Source: Paenibacillus sp. NEAU-GSW1
GTDB lineage: Bacteria > Bacillota > Bacilli > Paenibacillales > Paenibacillaceae
Reading direction: 5' to 3'
NCBI RefSeq assembly: GCF_009737085.1
Contig: NZ_WOVL01000014.1
Span: 1-64,000 of the forward strand
Length of the DNA stretch: 64,000 bases
The position numbers and the translations under genes were made by a program. The notes under the pieces are model-generated. The model was not told the origin of the DNA. It ran no database searches and was given only the letters and a program-made list of their open reading frames with translations. Below, piece by piece: positions 8,131 to 17,825 of this stretch. Within the stretch, counting starts at the first letter, position 1, and each line of letters begins with the position of its first letter.

Positions 8131-8535
8131 TTGCAAAAGCGGTGTCATTGCGGTGACATCATGAAGATGAAGCTTCGAACGGTAATTTACTCGGGTAAAG
8201 TCGAAATTGACAACGTTCCGATCTATTCCTGTTCGACGTGCAACCGCAGCGAAGTTTTTCCTGAAGTAAAACCGGATCTTACCGGACTAATCGCTCAACT
8301 CGGAGCGCAGCCGATTAAACAAACCTTTTTGTTTAACGAGCGCAACGAATGGGCTAATTTGCTCGTGGAAGCGAGCGCAGAAAATAAACAACCGGATACA
8401 AATGCGGTAGAGAAGCTTATACAGGAGCGAATCAATTCGCTGCTTGATTTGCTGCTGCTCGCTCAGTCGCTTGACGATCAAGAGTGGACGGCTGACATAA
8501 CGAAAAGACTCGGGCAAATAAGCCGTCGCCATTAG
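8131..8535 (+). CDS. Small zinc-ribbon-like protein, unknown function
   Basis: A 134-residue protein with Cys5-x-Cys7 and Cys34-x2-Cys37, a spacing that suggests a YgiT-like zinc ribbon. The rest is helical and Leu/Glu-rich (LIQERINSLLDLLLLAQSL). The TTG at 8131 is chosen because AAGGAG lies nine bases upstream and the protein then starts right at the zinc motif; upstream in-frame codons back to 8086 have no such site. No antitoxin-type helix-turn-helix follows, and there is no toxin partner next door. Function unknown. Confidence 0.7.
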   Translation: MQKRCHCGDIMKMKLRTVIYSGKVEIDNVPIYSCSTCNRSEVFPEVKPDLTGLIAQLGAQPIKQTFLFNERNEWANLLVEASAENKQPDTNAVEKLIQERINSLLDLLLLAQSLDDQEWTADITKRLGQISRRH

Positions 8536-8608
8536 TTGCTGCTTACATAATAATGCGCCGACCATTGTCATTTTACTTGCCATGATTGCTGCAGAACAGG
8601 TGCGAACA

Positions 8609-8637
8609 TTGCGAAAAGCAGTATTTTGTCGTATGAT
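8609..8637 (+). promoter_or_regulatory. Candidate promoter for ccpA
   Basis: TTGCGA (8609-8614) and TATGAT (8632-8637) are separated by exactly 17 bases, about 70 bases before the ccpA start. Four and five of six positions match the vegetative consensus. Confidence 0.55.
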
Positions 8638-8709
8638 TACCTTAATATGCCGTGAACGAATTACAAATATTGGTTCAAGTAAAAATTTGAGATAATGGAG
8701 AGAAGCACC

Positions 8710-9714
8710 GTGACGGTAACCATTTATGATGTAGCAAGAGAAGCAGGAGTATCGATGGCTACAGTTTCCCGGGTTGTGAACAATAACCCGAATGTGAAGC
8801 CGGCAACCCGCAAGAAGGTGTTCGAAGCTATTGAACGGCTCGGATATCGTCCTAATGCGGTAGCGAGAGGGCTTGCAAGCAAGAAAACAACTACAGTCGG
8901 CGTCGTGATTCCTGACATTTCTAATGCGATCTTCGCAGAAGTGGCTCGAGGCATCGAGGACATTGCAAATATGTATCATTATAATATTATTTTGTGCAAT
9001 GCCGATAAACGAAAAGATAAAGAGATTCGCGTAATCAATACATTGCTCGAGAAGCAGGTAGACGGGCTTTTGTTTATGGGCGGCGCCGTAACGGACGAGC
9101 ATATGCAAGCGTTTAAGACGGCGAACGTTCCAATCGTGCTTTGCGCAACGACAGACGAGAACGGAGAAATTCCGTCCGTTGATATTAATCATGAAAATGC
9201 AGCTTACGATGCAGTTCGCAAGCTGATTGATCTTGGCCATAAGCGCATTGCGATGATCAGCGGCACGCTGCAAGATCCGGCGAACGGCTATGCCCGTTTC
9301 CAAGGCTACAAACGCGCGCTTGAAGAAGCGGGAATCGGTCATAACGAATCGCTCGTTCGCGTTGGCAACTATCGTTATGAATCCGGAGCGGACGCGATGA
9401 AATATTTCCTCGAATTGTCCGAGCGTCCGACTGCCGTATTCGCGGCAACCGATGAGATGGCCATTGGCGCCATTCATTCCATTCAAGACAACGGTTTGAA
9501 AGTGCCGGAAGATTTCTCGGTTATTAGCGTTGACAACAGCCGCATGGCTTCCATGGTTCGTCCGCAGCTGACAACGGTTGCGCAGCCAATGTATGACATC
9601 GGCGCCGTTTCGATGCGTTTGCTGACGAAGCTGATGAAGAAAGAGACAGTCGATCAATCAAAGGTTATTTTGCCGCATGAAATTATTGTGCGTCAATCGG
9701 TTGGAGGTTTGTAA
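8710..9714 (+). CDS. ccpA: Catabolite control protein A
   Basis: LacI-family master regulator of carbon catabolite control. With HPr-Ser-P or Crh as corepressor it binds cre sites. The helix-turn-helix [20 protein letters not shown] and the hinge helix [20 protein letters not shown] are almost identical to B. subtilis CcpA. The effector domain contains [20 protein letters not shown] and [18 protein letters not shown], which are specific for CcpA among LacI members. The GTG at 8710 is chosen (334 residues) because GGAGAG lies about seven bases upstream; the frame is also open from ATG 8695. Position next to acuC matches B. subtilis. mtnN follows after five bases. Confidence 0.96.
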   Translation: MTVTIYDVAREAGVSMATVSRVVNNNPNVKPATRKKVFEAIERLGYRPNAVARGLASKKTTTVGVVIPDISNAIFAEVARGIEDIANMYHYNIILCNADKRKDKEIRVINTLLEKQVDGLLFMGGAVTDEHMQAFKTANVPIVLCATTDENGEIPSVDINHENAAYDAVRKLIDLGHKRIAMISGTLQDPANGYARFQGYKRALEEAGIGHNESLVRVGNYRYESGADAMKYFLELSERPTAVFAATDEMAIGAIHSIQDNGLKVPEDFSVISVDNSRMASMVRPQLTTVAQPMYDIGAVSMRLLTKLMKKETVDQSKVILPHEIIVRQSVGGL

Positions 9715-9719
9715 GTATA

Positions 9720-10418
9720 ATGGGTTTTAGCAAGATTGGCATTATCGGAGCGATGGTTGAAGAAATTGAGCTGCTCCATCAGCATGTTGAATTATCGCAG
9801 AAGTCCGTAAAGGCAGGCATTACGTATTACGAAGGCAATTTGCACGGCAAGCCGGTCATTTATTGCAAATCGGGCGTTGGCAAAGTGAACGCTGCGGTTT
9901 GCACGCAAGTGTTGCTTGACCTGGGCGCTGACTGCGTATTGTTTACCGGAGTAGCAGGTGCTGTCGATCCGCAATTGAACATTGGCGATATCGTCGTTTC
10001 GTCCAGCTGCTTGCAGCATGACATGGATTGCTCGCCGCTTGGCTTTGCGCGCGGTGTTATTCCGTTCAATGCGCGTTCCGAGTTTACGGCGGATGAGCGT
10101 CTAGTCCGTTTGGCTTCCGATGCGGCTTCCAAGCTGTTTGAGGGCCGCAGCCTGACTGGCAAAGTGTTGTCCGGCGATCAGTTCATCGCCAGCCGCGAAG
10201 CGGTTAAAGAGCTTTATGAGCAGTTCCAGGGCGCTTGCGCGGAAATGGAAGGCGCTTCGGTCGCACAAGTATGCGACATGAACGACACTCCGTTTGTTAT
10301 TATCCGCTCGATGTCGGACAAGGCAGACGGCTCGGCGCATGTGAACTTTGCTGAATTTACAGTTACAGCGTCGAATAATTCTTATCAAATTATTGACGAG
10401 ATGCTGAAGCAAATGTAA
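9720..10418 (+). CDS. mtnN: 5'-methylthioadenosine/S-adenosylhomocysteine nucleosidase
   Basis: Cleaves adenine from methylthioadenosine and S-adenosylhomocysteine, feeding methionine salvage and the activated methyl cycle. The 232-residue protein starts with KIGIIGAMVEEIELL, has the ribose/phosphate loop GVGKVNAAV, LFTGVAGAVDP, GDIVVSSSCLQHDMD, and the active-site segment EMEGASVAQVC with IIRSMSDKADG that carries the catalytic aspartate. It begins five bases after ccpA on the same strand, so the two are likely co-transcribed; this pairing is not the B. subtilis arrangement. Confidence 0.95.
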   Translation: MGFSKIGIIGAMVEEIELLHQHVELSQKSVKAGITYYEGNLHGKPVIYCKSGVGKVNAAVCTQVLLDLGADCVLFTGVAGAVDPQLNIGDIVVSSSCLQHDMDCSPLGFARGVIPFNARSEFTADERLVRLASDAASKLFEGRSLTGKVLSGDQFIASREAVKELYEQFQGACAEMEGASVAQVCDMNDTPFVIIRSMSDKADGSAHVNFAEFTVTASNNSYQIIDEMLKQM

Positions 10419-10425
10419 TGAAAAT

Positions 10426-10490
10426 AAAAGAGGCTGTATGCGGTATGTTTGAGTTTAATCGACTCGAACCTTTCGCAGCAGCCTCTTTTT
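10426..10490. terminator. Bidirectional terminator between mtnN and acuC
   Basis: Outer stem AAAAGAGGCTG / CAGCCTCTTTT with T-runs on both strands, and an inner stem of GTTTGAGT with ACTCGAAC. It serves the convergent mtnN and acuC genes. Confidence 0.75.
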
Positions 10491-10501
10491 TAGTTCGGCC
10501 G

Positions 10502-11689
10502 TCAAACCAAATCTTGAACGGCAATTTGTTGAATGGCACGATTTTTTGCTTCTATATCCTGACGCCGCGGGATAGGTGGGATAAGCGTCAAATCGTCGAG
10601 CCACCATGCAGGCAGCGCTGCCGGGCTATCCTTCGACCATTTGTTCAGCCATTGCTCGGGCAAGCGCTCGTTCCGTCCGCCGTCTTCTGTCAGCGCAGCG
10701 GCAATCGGGTGATCAATCATGGTCAGCCAGACGAGCGACCAAGCTCGCGGAACGACTCGCCACAGGTCGTAGCCTCCGCCGCCAAGGGCGACCCATCGGC
10801 CATCCGTAAAGCGGTGCGCGAGCCTGTGAATGATAGCCGGCATTTCGCTGTAAATCCGCATGCTGCAATGAATATGCGAGAGCGGATCGTAAGCATGCGC
10901 ATCGCAGCCATGCTGGCTGATGATGATGTCGGGCTTAAACGCAGCAGCCACTTTCTCGATGGAGGCTTGAAAGCATTCCAGCCAGGAATCGTCCTCCGTA
11001 TATGGCTCTAACGGCACATTAAAGCATGATCCAAACCCGGCGTCCATGCCTTTTTCCTGTACAAACCCGGTGCCGGGAAACAAAAACTTGCCAGTCTCAT
11101 GAATGGAATAAGTGCAAACGTTAGGATCGTCGTAGAATGTCCATTGGACCCCGTCGCCGTGGTGGACGTCGGTATCGATATAGAGAACGCGAGCGCCGTA
11201 TTTTTGACTTATGTAGCGTATTGCGACCGCAGCGTCATTATAGACGCAGAAGCCGGCGCCGCGTTCCGGGAAGGCATGATGCAAACCGCCGGCCATATGA
11301 TAAGCGTGGAGCGTCTTGCCGCTCATGACTTGATCGGCTGCTTCAATAGAGCCGGCTACGATCGCTGCCGCTGCTTGATGCATGCCGGGGAAATACGGTG
11401 TGTCTTCCGTATCGAGCCCGTATGTGCCGGCGTTGCTGCAATCGGCCGCTAAAGGCCGATCGGCGCTTAGCCGTTTGACGGCTTCTACGTAGTCAGGGCG
11501 ATGAACGAGTGTAAGCTGTTTATTGTCAGCGGAGCCGGCAGGGGCAATAATATCTTCGATTCGAAGCGCGTTAGTTGCCATAAGCAACTCCATTGATAAA
11601 GTTAGCCGGATCGGATTGAACGGGTGGTCTTCACCGAAATTATAGGATGCCGATTCTGGATGATGAACAAATACAGCATTCGAAGACAT
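10502..11689 (-). CDS. acuC: Acetoin utilization protein AcuC (histone deacetylase family)
   Basis: Zinc-dependent deacetylase of the arginase/deacetylase fold, 395 residues. It carries HHAFPERGAGFCVYND, VLYIDTDVHHGDGVQ with the metal-binding Asp and His, and YDLWRVVPRAW near the end. In B. subtilis AcuC is encoded with AcuA and affects acetyl-CoA synthetase activity; AcuA acetylates and inactivates the synthetase and deacetylation restores it. Here acuC follows acuA on the minus strand after about 64 bases. The middle gene acuB of the Bacillus operon is missing. Confidence 0.94.
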   Translation of the reverse strand: MSSNAVFVHHPESASYNFGEDHPFNPIRLTLSMELLMATNALRIEDIIAPAGSADNKQLTLVHRPDYVEAVKRLSADRPLAADCSNAGTYGLDTEDTPYFPGMHQAAAAIVAGSIEAADQVMSGKTLHAYHMAGGLHHAFPERGAGFCVYNDAAVAIRYISQKYGARVLYIDTDVHHGDGVQWTFYDDPNVCTYSIHETGKFLFPGTGFVQEKGMDAGFGSCFNVPLEPYTEDDSWLECFQASIEKVAAAFKPDIIISQHGCDAHAYDPLSHIHCSMRIYSEMPAIIHRLAHRFTDGRWVALGGGGYDLWRVVPRAWSLVWLTMIDHPIAAALTEDGGRNERLPEQWLNKWSKDSPAALPAWWLDDLTLIPPIPRRQDIEAKNRAIQQIAVQDLV

Positions 11690-11753
11690 AGTCTTCCGAG
11701 TCCTCCCTTAGCGTTCTGAGCGGAATATGGACCGCATTCGCATGAATTGGCTG

Positions 11754-12389
11754 TCAGTACATGAAACGTTGGCGGAATCGCACCCGGTCGAACTGTTCAA
11801 CGGATTGCAACGGCACCTCTTTGCCGATTCGCACCATTAGACAGTTTGCGGGATGAGAGCATATTTCCGGATCGTCTGTAGCAAACCAGACCATCCCGAC
11901 CGATTTCATCAGTTTCTCCATCATGTTGCGATACTCCCAGACGTTTAATTTAGTGCCTTCCAGATCCCAGTGCCAATAATATTCGGTCGTATATACAATC
12001 ACATTCTCAAGCTGCTCCATCGAGAAAGCCAGCTCGATCATTTTCTTGCCTAAGCTTGCACCGCGATAAGCGTCGGCGACCTCTATTGCGCCAAGCTCGA
12101 TTAAATCGATCATACCGCCTTCCGACCATCGCTCAAGCTCGTCCGGATAGTGGAACGTCACATAGCCGACGATGGTATCGCCTTCTCTTGCGGCTATAAT
12201 TCTTCCTTCTTCGAGCTCAGCAATTTCGATGAGCGCCAAATGCTGATCCTTCGGCCTGCGGAAGGCATCCAAGTCGGGATGCATCGTTAACTGGCGCAGT
12301 TCCTCCGGCGCCATTGGTCCTGCAACGAGCAGTTCCCGATTGTCAGGCAATGCGATTCGCGTTTGCTGCGCTATTTTTCGGTGCTCCAA
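11754..12389 (-). CDS. acuA: Acetoin utilization acetyltransferase AcuA
   Basis: GNAT-family protein lysine acetyltransferase that inactivates acetyl-CoA synthetase in B. subtilis. The sequence aligns along its length with B. subtilis AcuA: LIEIAELEEGRIIAAREGDT, ERWSEGGMIDLIELGAIEV, TTEYYWHWDLEGTKLNVWEY and the end ICSHPANCLMVRIGKEVP. The acetyl-CoA loop is YRGASLGKKM. I choose the TTG at 12389 (211 residues) because GAAAGGAG lies eight bases upstream; an ATG just before it opens only a seven-codon frame in another phase. It diverges from acsA, its presumed target. Confidence 0.94.
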   Translation of the reverse strand: MEHRKIAQQTRIALPDNRELLVAGPMAPEELRQLTMHPDLDAFRRPKDQHLALIEIAELEEGRIIAAREGDTIVGYVTFHYPDELERWSEGGMIDLIELGAIEVADAYRGASLGKKMIELAFSMEQLENVIVYTTEYYWHWDLEGTKLNVWEYRNMMEKLMKSVGMVWFATDDPEICSHPANCLMVRIGKEVPLQSVEQFDRVRFRQRFMY

Positions 12390-12498
12390 GGCATGTTCTC
12401 CTTTCTCGCTGCGAATCCAGCAGAGCAAGTAGCTCTAGAATGGTTATAGCAAAGTTTTGCGATATTGAAAAGCGTAGTCGAACAGAAAGCGGTTATGC

Positions 12499-12504
12499 TA
12501 TAAT
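12499..12504 (+). promoter_or_regulatory. Candidate -10 element in the acuA-acsA intergenic region
   Basis: A perfect TATAAT lies about 130 bases before acsA. No good -35 hexamer is found at 16-18 bases upstream, so this is only a possible acsA promoter. Confidence 0.35.
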
Positions 12505-12578
12505 TGTTGTGGCGGTTGAGGAGCCCTAGAATCGCATATGATGTTGCCGGCTTGTTTGCCTGCATGTTCGGCTGAGTT

Positions 12579-12592
12579 TGTAAGCGTATTCT
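12579..12592 (+). promoter_or_regulatory. Possible cre site (CcpA operator) before acsA
   Basis: TGTAAGCGTATTCT matches the cre consensus TGWAANCGNTNWCA at all but two positions. acsA and acuABC are CcpA-controlled in B. subtilis, and ccpA itself is 3 kb away, so the position is plausible. It lies about 45 bases before the acsA ATG, downstream of the candidate -10, where binding would block transcription. Confidence 0.5.
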
Positions 12593-12636
12593 TTAGGGTT
12601 CGTATTTTAAGAGATTTGATGGGAGAGTGATCTTGC

Positions 12637-14361
12637 ATGACAAACTTGCACCAAGAACGCGTTCCAGCAGTGGCATTGAATTCAAACCTCGTTAATTATG
12701 AAGAGGCGGCCGCCTCATTTAAATGGGAAGACATTGAGCGCCAATTCAGCTGGTATGAGACCGGCAAAGTGAATATGGCGTATGAAGCGATCGAGCGTCA
12801 TGTGGAGTCTGGCAAAGGCTCAAAGATCGCTTTGCATTACAGCGACAATACGCGAGACGAATCTTACACCTATGAACAATTAAGCATACAGTCAAACCGA
12901 TTCGCAAACGTTTTGCGCAGCCGCGGCATCACGAAGGGCGAACGGGTATTTATATTTATGCCTCGGACGCCAGAGCTTTATTTCAGTGTGCTTGGCGCAT
13001 TTAAAGTGGGGGCAGTTGTCGGGCCGCTATTCGAAGCATTCATGGAAACGGCGGTCAAAGACCGGCTGCTGGACAGCGAAGCGACCGCTATCGTGACGAC
13101 TCCGGCATTGCTTCCGCGTATTAAACGCGATGAGCTGCCGGGATTGAAACATATTTTCGTATTCGGCGATGATGTGCAGCAGGATGATGTCATCGTAGAT
13201 TTCTCCGCTGCGATGGCGAATGCGTCCGAGGTAGCGGCTATCGAATGGCTTGATCGCGAGGATGGATTGATCTTGCATTACACATCGGGATCGACCGGCA
13301 AGCCGAAGGGCGTCCTCCATGTACAAAATGCAATGATTCAGCATTACTACACAGGCAAGATCGTTCTGGATTTGAAAGAGAACGATATTTACTGGTGTAC
13401 AGCCGATCCGGGCTGGGTTACCGGCACATCCTACGGCATTTTTGCGCCATGGCTGAACGGCGCTACAAACGTCATTCGCGGCGGCCGCTTTAGCCCTGGC
13501 GACTGGTACAGCACCGTGCAGAAATACGGTGTAACAGTTTGGTACAGCGCGCCTACCGCTTTCCGCATGCTGATGGGGGCGGGCGACGAGGTTGTGAAGC
13601 AATATGATTTATCGAGCCTTCGTCATGTGCTCAGCGTTGGTGAACCATTAAATCCAGAGGTCGTGCGTTGGGGCTTAAAGGTTTATAATCAACGCATTCA
13701 CGATACGTGGTGGATGACGGAAACCGGCGGACAGCTCATTTGCAATTATCCGTCTATGGACATTAAGCCCGGCTCGATGGGCAAACCGATTCCCGGCGTA
13801 AAAGCCGCGATTATTGACGATCAGGGCAATGTATTGCCGCCATATCGCATGGGCAATCTGGCTGTGCAGACGCCTTGGCCTTCAATGATGCGTAAGATAT
13901 GGAATAATCCAGCGAAATACGAAGAGTATTTCCGACTGGAAGGCTGGTATGTATCGGGCGATTCCGCGTACATGGACGAGGACGGCTATTTCTGGTTTCA
14001 AGGCCGTATCGACGACGTCATTAATACAGCAGGCGAGCGGGTTGGACCGTTCGAAGTCGAGAGCAAGCTAGTCGAGCATCCGGCTGTAGCGGAAGCCGGC
14101 GTTATCGGCAAGCCTGATCCGATGCGCGGCGAAATAATTAAAGCGTTCATCGCCTTGCGCGAGGGCTACGAAGCATCCGACGAGCTGAAACAAGAAATCG
14201 CTCAGTTCGTTAAAGTCGGATTGTCTGCCCACGCCGCGCCGCGTGAAATTGAATTCAAAGACAAACTTCCGAAAACGCGCAGCGGTAAAATTATGCGCCG
14301 CGTGCTGAAGGCTTGGGAATTAAATCTGCCAACCGGCGATTTGTCCACGATTGAAGACTAA
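12637..14361 (+). CDS. acsA: Acetyl-CoA synthetase
   Basis: AMP-forming acetate-CoA ligase, 574 residues like B. subtilis AcsA. The ANL-superfamily motifs are present: LHYTSGSTGKPKGVLH (phosphate loop), WCTADPGWVTGTSYGIFAPW, WWMTETGG, GWYVSGDSAYMDEDGYFWFQ, GRIDDVINTAGERVGPFEVE, and the C-terminal KTRSGKIMRR, whose last lysine region is the site that acetyltransferases such as AcuA modify. GGGAGAG precedes the ATG. The divergent neighbours acuA and acuC encode the expected modifying pair, so this is a self-contained acetate activation control unit. Confidence 0.95.
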   Translation: MTNLHQERVPAVALNSNLVNYEEAAASFKWEDIERQFSWYETGKVNMAYEAIERHVESGKGSKIALHYSDNTRDESYTYEQLSIQSNRFANVLRSRGITKGERVFIFMPRTPELYFSVLGAFKVGAVVGPLFEAFMETAVKDRLLDSEATAIVTTPALLPRIKRDELPGLKHIFVFGDDVQQDDVIVDFSAAMANASEVAAIEWLDREDGLILHYTSGSTGKPKGVLHVQNAMIQHYYTGKIVLDLKENDIYWCTADPGWVTGTSYGIFAPWLNGATNVIRGGRFSPGDWYSTVQKYGVTVWYSAPTAFRMLMGAGDEVVKQYDLSSLRHVLSVGEPLNPEVVRWGLKVYNQRIHDTWWMTETGGQLICNYPSMDIKPGSMGKPIPGVKAAIIDDQGNVLPPYRMGNLAVQTPWPSMMRKIWNNPAKYEEYFRLEGWYVSGDSAYMDEDGYFWFQGRIDDVINTAGERVGPFEVESKLVEHPAVAEAGVIGKPDPMRGEIIKAFIALREGYEASDELKQEIAQFVKVGLSAHAAPREIEFKDKLPKTRSGKIMRRVLKAWELNLPTGDLSTIED

Positions 14362-14395
14362 CTAAACGTATGGTTTCTCTAGCAGCATAACGTAA

Positions 14396-14443
14396 AAGCC
14401 CCCGGGCCAGCCGATGATCGTTCATCGTCTTACCCGGGGGCTT
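14396..14443. terminator. Bidirectional terminator between acsA and the PBP gene
   Basis: Eleven-bp outer stem AAGCCCCCGGG / CCCGGGGGCTT with an inner GATGA/TCATC hairpin, placed between two convergent genes. Confidence 0.75.
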
Positions 14444-14461
14444 ATTTGTTGTTTGAATAAA

Positions 14462-17400
14462 CTATTCGACTTTAAATGTACTGGAAGGCATAGAGCTGCC
14501 GGTATCATTCTCCGCCGTTACATAGAAGGTGCCCGATACGATCGTAACCGGATATTCGAAGCTAGTGTCCGATGTCATTCCGATTTCTACAAAGTTCGAA
14601 TCGTTGTTCGCGCTATAAAAGACATGATAGGTAAATACCTGATCAGAGACCGCATTTGGCGCCCAGGATAGCACTACGCTAAGGTCGGTCCGCTCCCCGC
14701 TCAAGCCTGTTGGAGACGCAGGAGGCGGCAATTCAGGCGATGGAGACGGAGACGGAGAAGATGGAGATGGACTCGGACTAGGCGACGTAATTCCGCCGTC
14801 TGTTTCGCCTCCTTCTTCGCCAGGCATTCCTGGGATGACATCAATGATATTGCCGAAAGTAACGTGTAAGCTTGGAGCGGATTCCTTGCCTGCCACGTCG
14901 ACCGCCGTAACGTAGAAGCTGTAGCCTTGACCGCTGGCAAGTTGCAGCTTCATTTTCAGCTCTTCGCCGGTAAGGATGGAATCGCCAACCTTTTCGTATT
15001 TAATTCCATCAAGCGATTGGTAAACCCGATAGCCGACAACATCCTTCTCGCTGTTTGGAGTAAACGTGACCATGACAACGCCTGACGCGACCGATTGCAG
15101 TCTGACATTTGACGGAGCTGCAGGCGCTTTGCCGTCATCGACGCGCGGATCGGTTTTCGACGGAGCGTCATTTCCTGCATCAGCAGGCAAATAGTAAGAG
15201 ATCGATCTTCTGCTTGAAGCAGGCAGCTTCGCCTGCGCTTTCGCAATCTCGTCCATAAGCGCGTCCAGCGGACGTTTACGCTTAATGACGATTTTCTCTT
15301 GCAGCATATCTGCAGGCGTTTCCGGATGCGGCACGTAGTTGACGCCATCGTAGGAGATGAAGGCCATTTTCACAAGCGCATCATCAAGTTCCTTAGGCAA
15401 AAACTTTTTGTTAAACCAATCCGTGACGAGCATTCCGGCTTCTTTGGTCAATTGGCTTGGAAGCTTGCCGCTCGCGCTTGACACGGTCGCTTTCACAATG
15501 CCGTCAGGCCTTGCAAATTCCTTGGTCGGGAAAAGCTCCGGCTTTTTCTCTGTAACTTCGTTCATAATGAGCGCCCATATCGAACGAGCGCGTTTTTTTC
15601 CGTCATTCGAAAGGGTATAAGCCTGCTTCTCATAACCGGCCCATACGCCAAGCGTAATATCCGGGGAGAAGCCCATGAACCATACGTCGCCGTAACTTTG
15701 CGTCGATCCGGTTTTGCCGGCAATCGGAATTTTGCCGTAGTTTTTAAATTGCGACGTAAGCGCATGAGCGGTACCGCCGCTGCTTGAAATGACCGTTTTC
15801 AGCATATCTGTGACGAGAAACGCGGTTTGTTCCGAGAACACTTGCTTAGGCGCCGCTTTATGCTCATAGACCGCTTTGCCGTTCGCATCTGTAATTTTGG
15901 CTATCATGTATGCGTCGTTGAATTCGCCGTTGTTCGGAATTGCGCCGTAAGCGTTCGTCAGTTCCTCAACGGATACGCCGATGCTCAGGCCGCCAATTAC
16001 GCCGGTTTGCGCAGTGTCGTCAGCCGGCTGCAACGTTGTAATGCCCAAGTTGCGAGCGAATTCCCACGCGTTTTTAATTTGAACATCCTCAAGAAATACC
16101 TTCAGGGCCGGCAAGTTAAGCGAGCGGTTAAGCGCTTCGCGCGCCGTTACAAGACCGGAATATTTGTTGTTCGCATTTTTCGGAATATGGAATCCCTTTT
16201 GTCCGTCCTTCAGCACCATAGGCGCATCGTCCAAAATGCTGGCCGGCTGTACGAGGCCTTTGTCGATAGCTGGCAAATAGGCCGCAATCGTCTTCATCGT
16301 CGAACCAGGCTGACGCGTCATTTGCGTAGCAAAGTTCATTTGCTCTTCGTAAAAGTCGCGTCCCTCGAGCATGCCGAGAATCGCTCCTGTTTTATGGTCG
16401 ATCATGACCGCGGCCGTTTGTTCGAGGCCTTTGGTTTTGCTGAATGGCGTAAAGTTTTTCTCATTGGTGCCAATCTCGCGCATGATCTGATAGACGTCTT
16501 TGTCGATCGTCGTGTAAACATGGTAGCCGCCGCGAAGCAATTGGGCGCGCGCGTCCTCGATGAGGGCGGCGTTCTCCTTCTTGCGGAGGTCGGCCTTTGT
16601 CAAATTCGGATCCTGCATCATGAGCAGAACCTCAGCCGCTTGACGCTCGGCTTCAAGCATTAAATACGGGTAGGTCGAATATGCTTTTTCACTAGGCGGC
16701 GCAAGCGACTTTTTAATGTCGAAAGCTTTCGCTTCATCGTATTGCTGCTGGGTAATGCGTCCGGTTTCAAGCATCCGCATCAGAACGTTCGCTTGCCGTT
16801 CCATCGAAAGGTCAAAGCCGTCTTGGTCGAACTCACCTTTGCCGTTGAAAGCGCGATAAGCGGAAGGACGCTGCGGCAAACCGGCCAAATAAGCCGATTG
16901 CGCAATATTCAAATCATTCAATTCGGTAACGTTAAAAATGCCTTTGGCCGCCGCTTTAATACCGTACAAATTGTACCCGCTTGAACCGTTGCCGAAAGGC
17001 ACTTTGTTCAAGTAAGCGGCTAATATTTCCTCTTTCGTCAAATAGCGTTCCATGCGCAGCGAAAGGAATATCTCTTTTATTTTGCGGCTGTCTGTTTTGT
17101 CTAAGCTCAGAAACACACGCCTTGCAAGCTGCTGTGTGAGCGTGCTTCCGCCAGTCTGTGTTTCTTCATTTAACAGCTTCTGTTTGACGGCGCGACCGAG
17201 TCCGTTAATATCAACGCCGTAGTGCGTAAAGAAGTTGTTGTCTTCAATCGCGAGCACGGCATTAATGACTTGATCCGGCAAGTCGTCATATTCAACCAGA
17301 ATACGGTCTTCTTCCGTGCGCAGCTGTCCGACGAGCGACTCGTCATTGAAATAGACAAAGCCGGTAATCGAGTTTTCGCTTACTTTTTCTTCGATTAGCG

Positions 17401-17578
17401 TTCTCGGTCGTACTTCTTCTCCCTTTACGAGAGCGGACACATATCCGGTTACAGCTCCCCCCGCTAACAACCCGATAAAAATGGCGAAGTAAATCATCCA
17501 TTTGATTGTCAAAAAAGTTACGATTCCGAAGGTGCGCCAGCCGCTATGGGATGACGTTTCTTTGCGGTCTTCCTGCAT
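14462..17578 (-). CDS. Class A penicillin-binding protein (PBP1A-like) with C-terminal fibronectin type III domains
   Basis: Bifunctional peptidoglycan glycosyltransferase/transpeptidase of about 1038 residues. The ATG at 17578 follows GGAGGAGGAG; the frame is open 32 codons further but without a site. Order: short cytoplasmic tail, membrane anchor (about 27-50), GT51 domain with catalytic Glu112 in AIEDNNFFTHYG and GGSTLTQQLARRVF, then transpeptidase with Ser426 in GSTMK and KTGS at 622-625. Two fibronectin type III-like domains follow, separated by a Ser-Pro repeat linker near residue 920. Such C-terminal domains are usual in Paenibacillus and Bacillus PBP1 and may bind the wall. B. subtilis has tyrS at this place instead. 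Confidence 0.93.
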   Translation of the reverse strand: MQEDRKETSSHSGWRTFGIVTFLTIKWMIYFAIFIGLLAGGAVTGYVSALVKGEEVRPRTLIEEKVSENSITGFVYFNDESLVGQLRTEEDRILVEYDDLPDQVINAVLAIEDNNFFTHYGVDINGLGRAVKQKLLNEETQTGGSTLTQQLARRVFLSLDKTDSRKIKEIFLSLRMERYLTKEEILAAYLNKVPFGNGSSGYNLYGIKAAAKGIFNVTELNDLNIAQSAYLAGLPQRPSAYRAFNGKGEFDQDGFDLSMERQANVLMRMLETGRITQQQYDEAKAFDIKKSLAPPSEKAYSTYPYLMLEAERQAAEVLLMMQDPNLTKADLRKKENAALIEDARAQLLRGGYHVYTTIDKDVYQIMREIGTNEKNFTPFSKTKGLEQTAAVMIDHKTGAILGMLEGRDFYEEQMNFATQMTRQPGSTMKTIAAYLPAIDKGLVQPASILDDAPMVLKDGQKGFHIPKNANNKYSGLVTAREALNRSLNLPALKVFLEDVQIKNAWEFARNLGITTLQPADDTAQTGVIGGLSIGVSVEELTNAYGAIPNNGEFNDAYMIAKITDANGKAVYEHKAAPKQVFSEQTAFLVTDMLKTVISSSGGTAHALTSQFKNYGKIPIAGKTGSTQSYGDVWFMGFSPDITLGVWAGYEKQAYTLSNDGKKRARSIWALIMNEVTEKKPELFPTKEFARPDGIVKATVSSASGKLPSQLTKEAGMLVTDWFNKKFLPKELDDALVKMAFISYDGVNYVPHPETPADMLQEKIVIKRKRPLDALMDEIAKAQAKLPASSRRSISYYLPADAGNDAPSKTDPRVDDGKAPAAPSNVRLQSVASGVVMVTFTPNSEKDVVGYRVYQSLDGIKYEKVGDSILTGEELKMKLQLASGQGYSFYVTAVDVAGKESAPSLHVTFGNIIDVIPGMPGEEGGETDGGITSPSPSPSPSSPSPSPSPELPPPASPTGLSGERTDLSVVLSWAPNAVSDQVFTYHVFYSANNDSNFVEIGMTSDTSFEYPVTIVSGTFYVTAENDTGSSMPSSTFKVE

Positions 17579-17612
17579 ATAAATAGACTCCTCCTCCAAA
17601 TAACCAAACACT

Positions 17613-17621
17613 ATTATAACA
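17613..17621 (-). promoter_or_regulatory. Extended -10 promoter of the PBP gene
   Basis: On the minus strand TGTTATAAT is a perfect TGnTATAAT extended -10, about 35 bases before the PBP start codon. No good -35 is seen, as is common for extended -10 promoters. The rest of the 300-base gap up to rpsD (17622-17825) holds nothing I can identify. Confidence 0.55.
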
Positions 17622-17825
17622 TAAAACACCAGCAGAGGAAGCACGAGAGGACAATAGATAAAGAATAGACGCATATTTAGACAAAAATGTTTTGCCGTTC
17701 GTCATTTTGCGGCGTTGAAGGGCGAAGCGCAAGAACTGCTGGAAGGCCATTTGCGGTCTCTTCTCGGCTCGAGTATCCTCTGCCGAAAAGGACGGATCAG
17801 AGACGAGGTAAGTGGCTCACAGACG

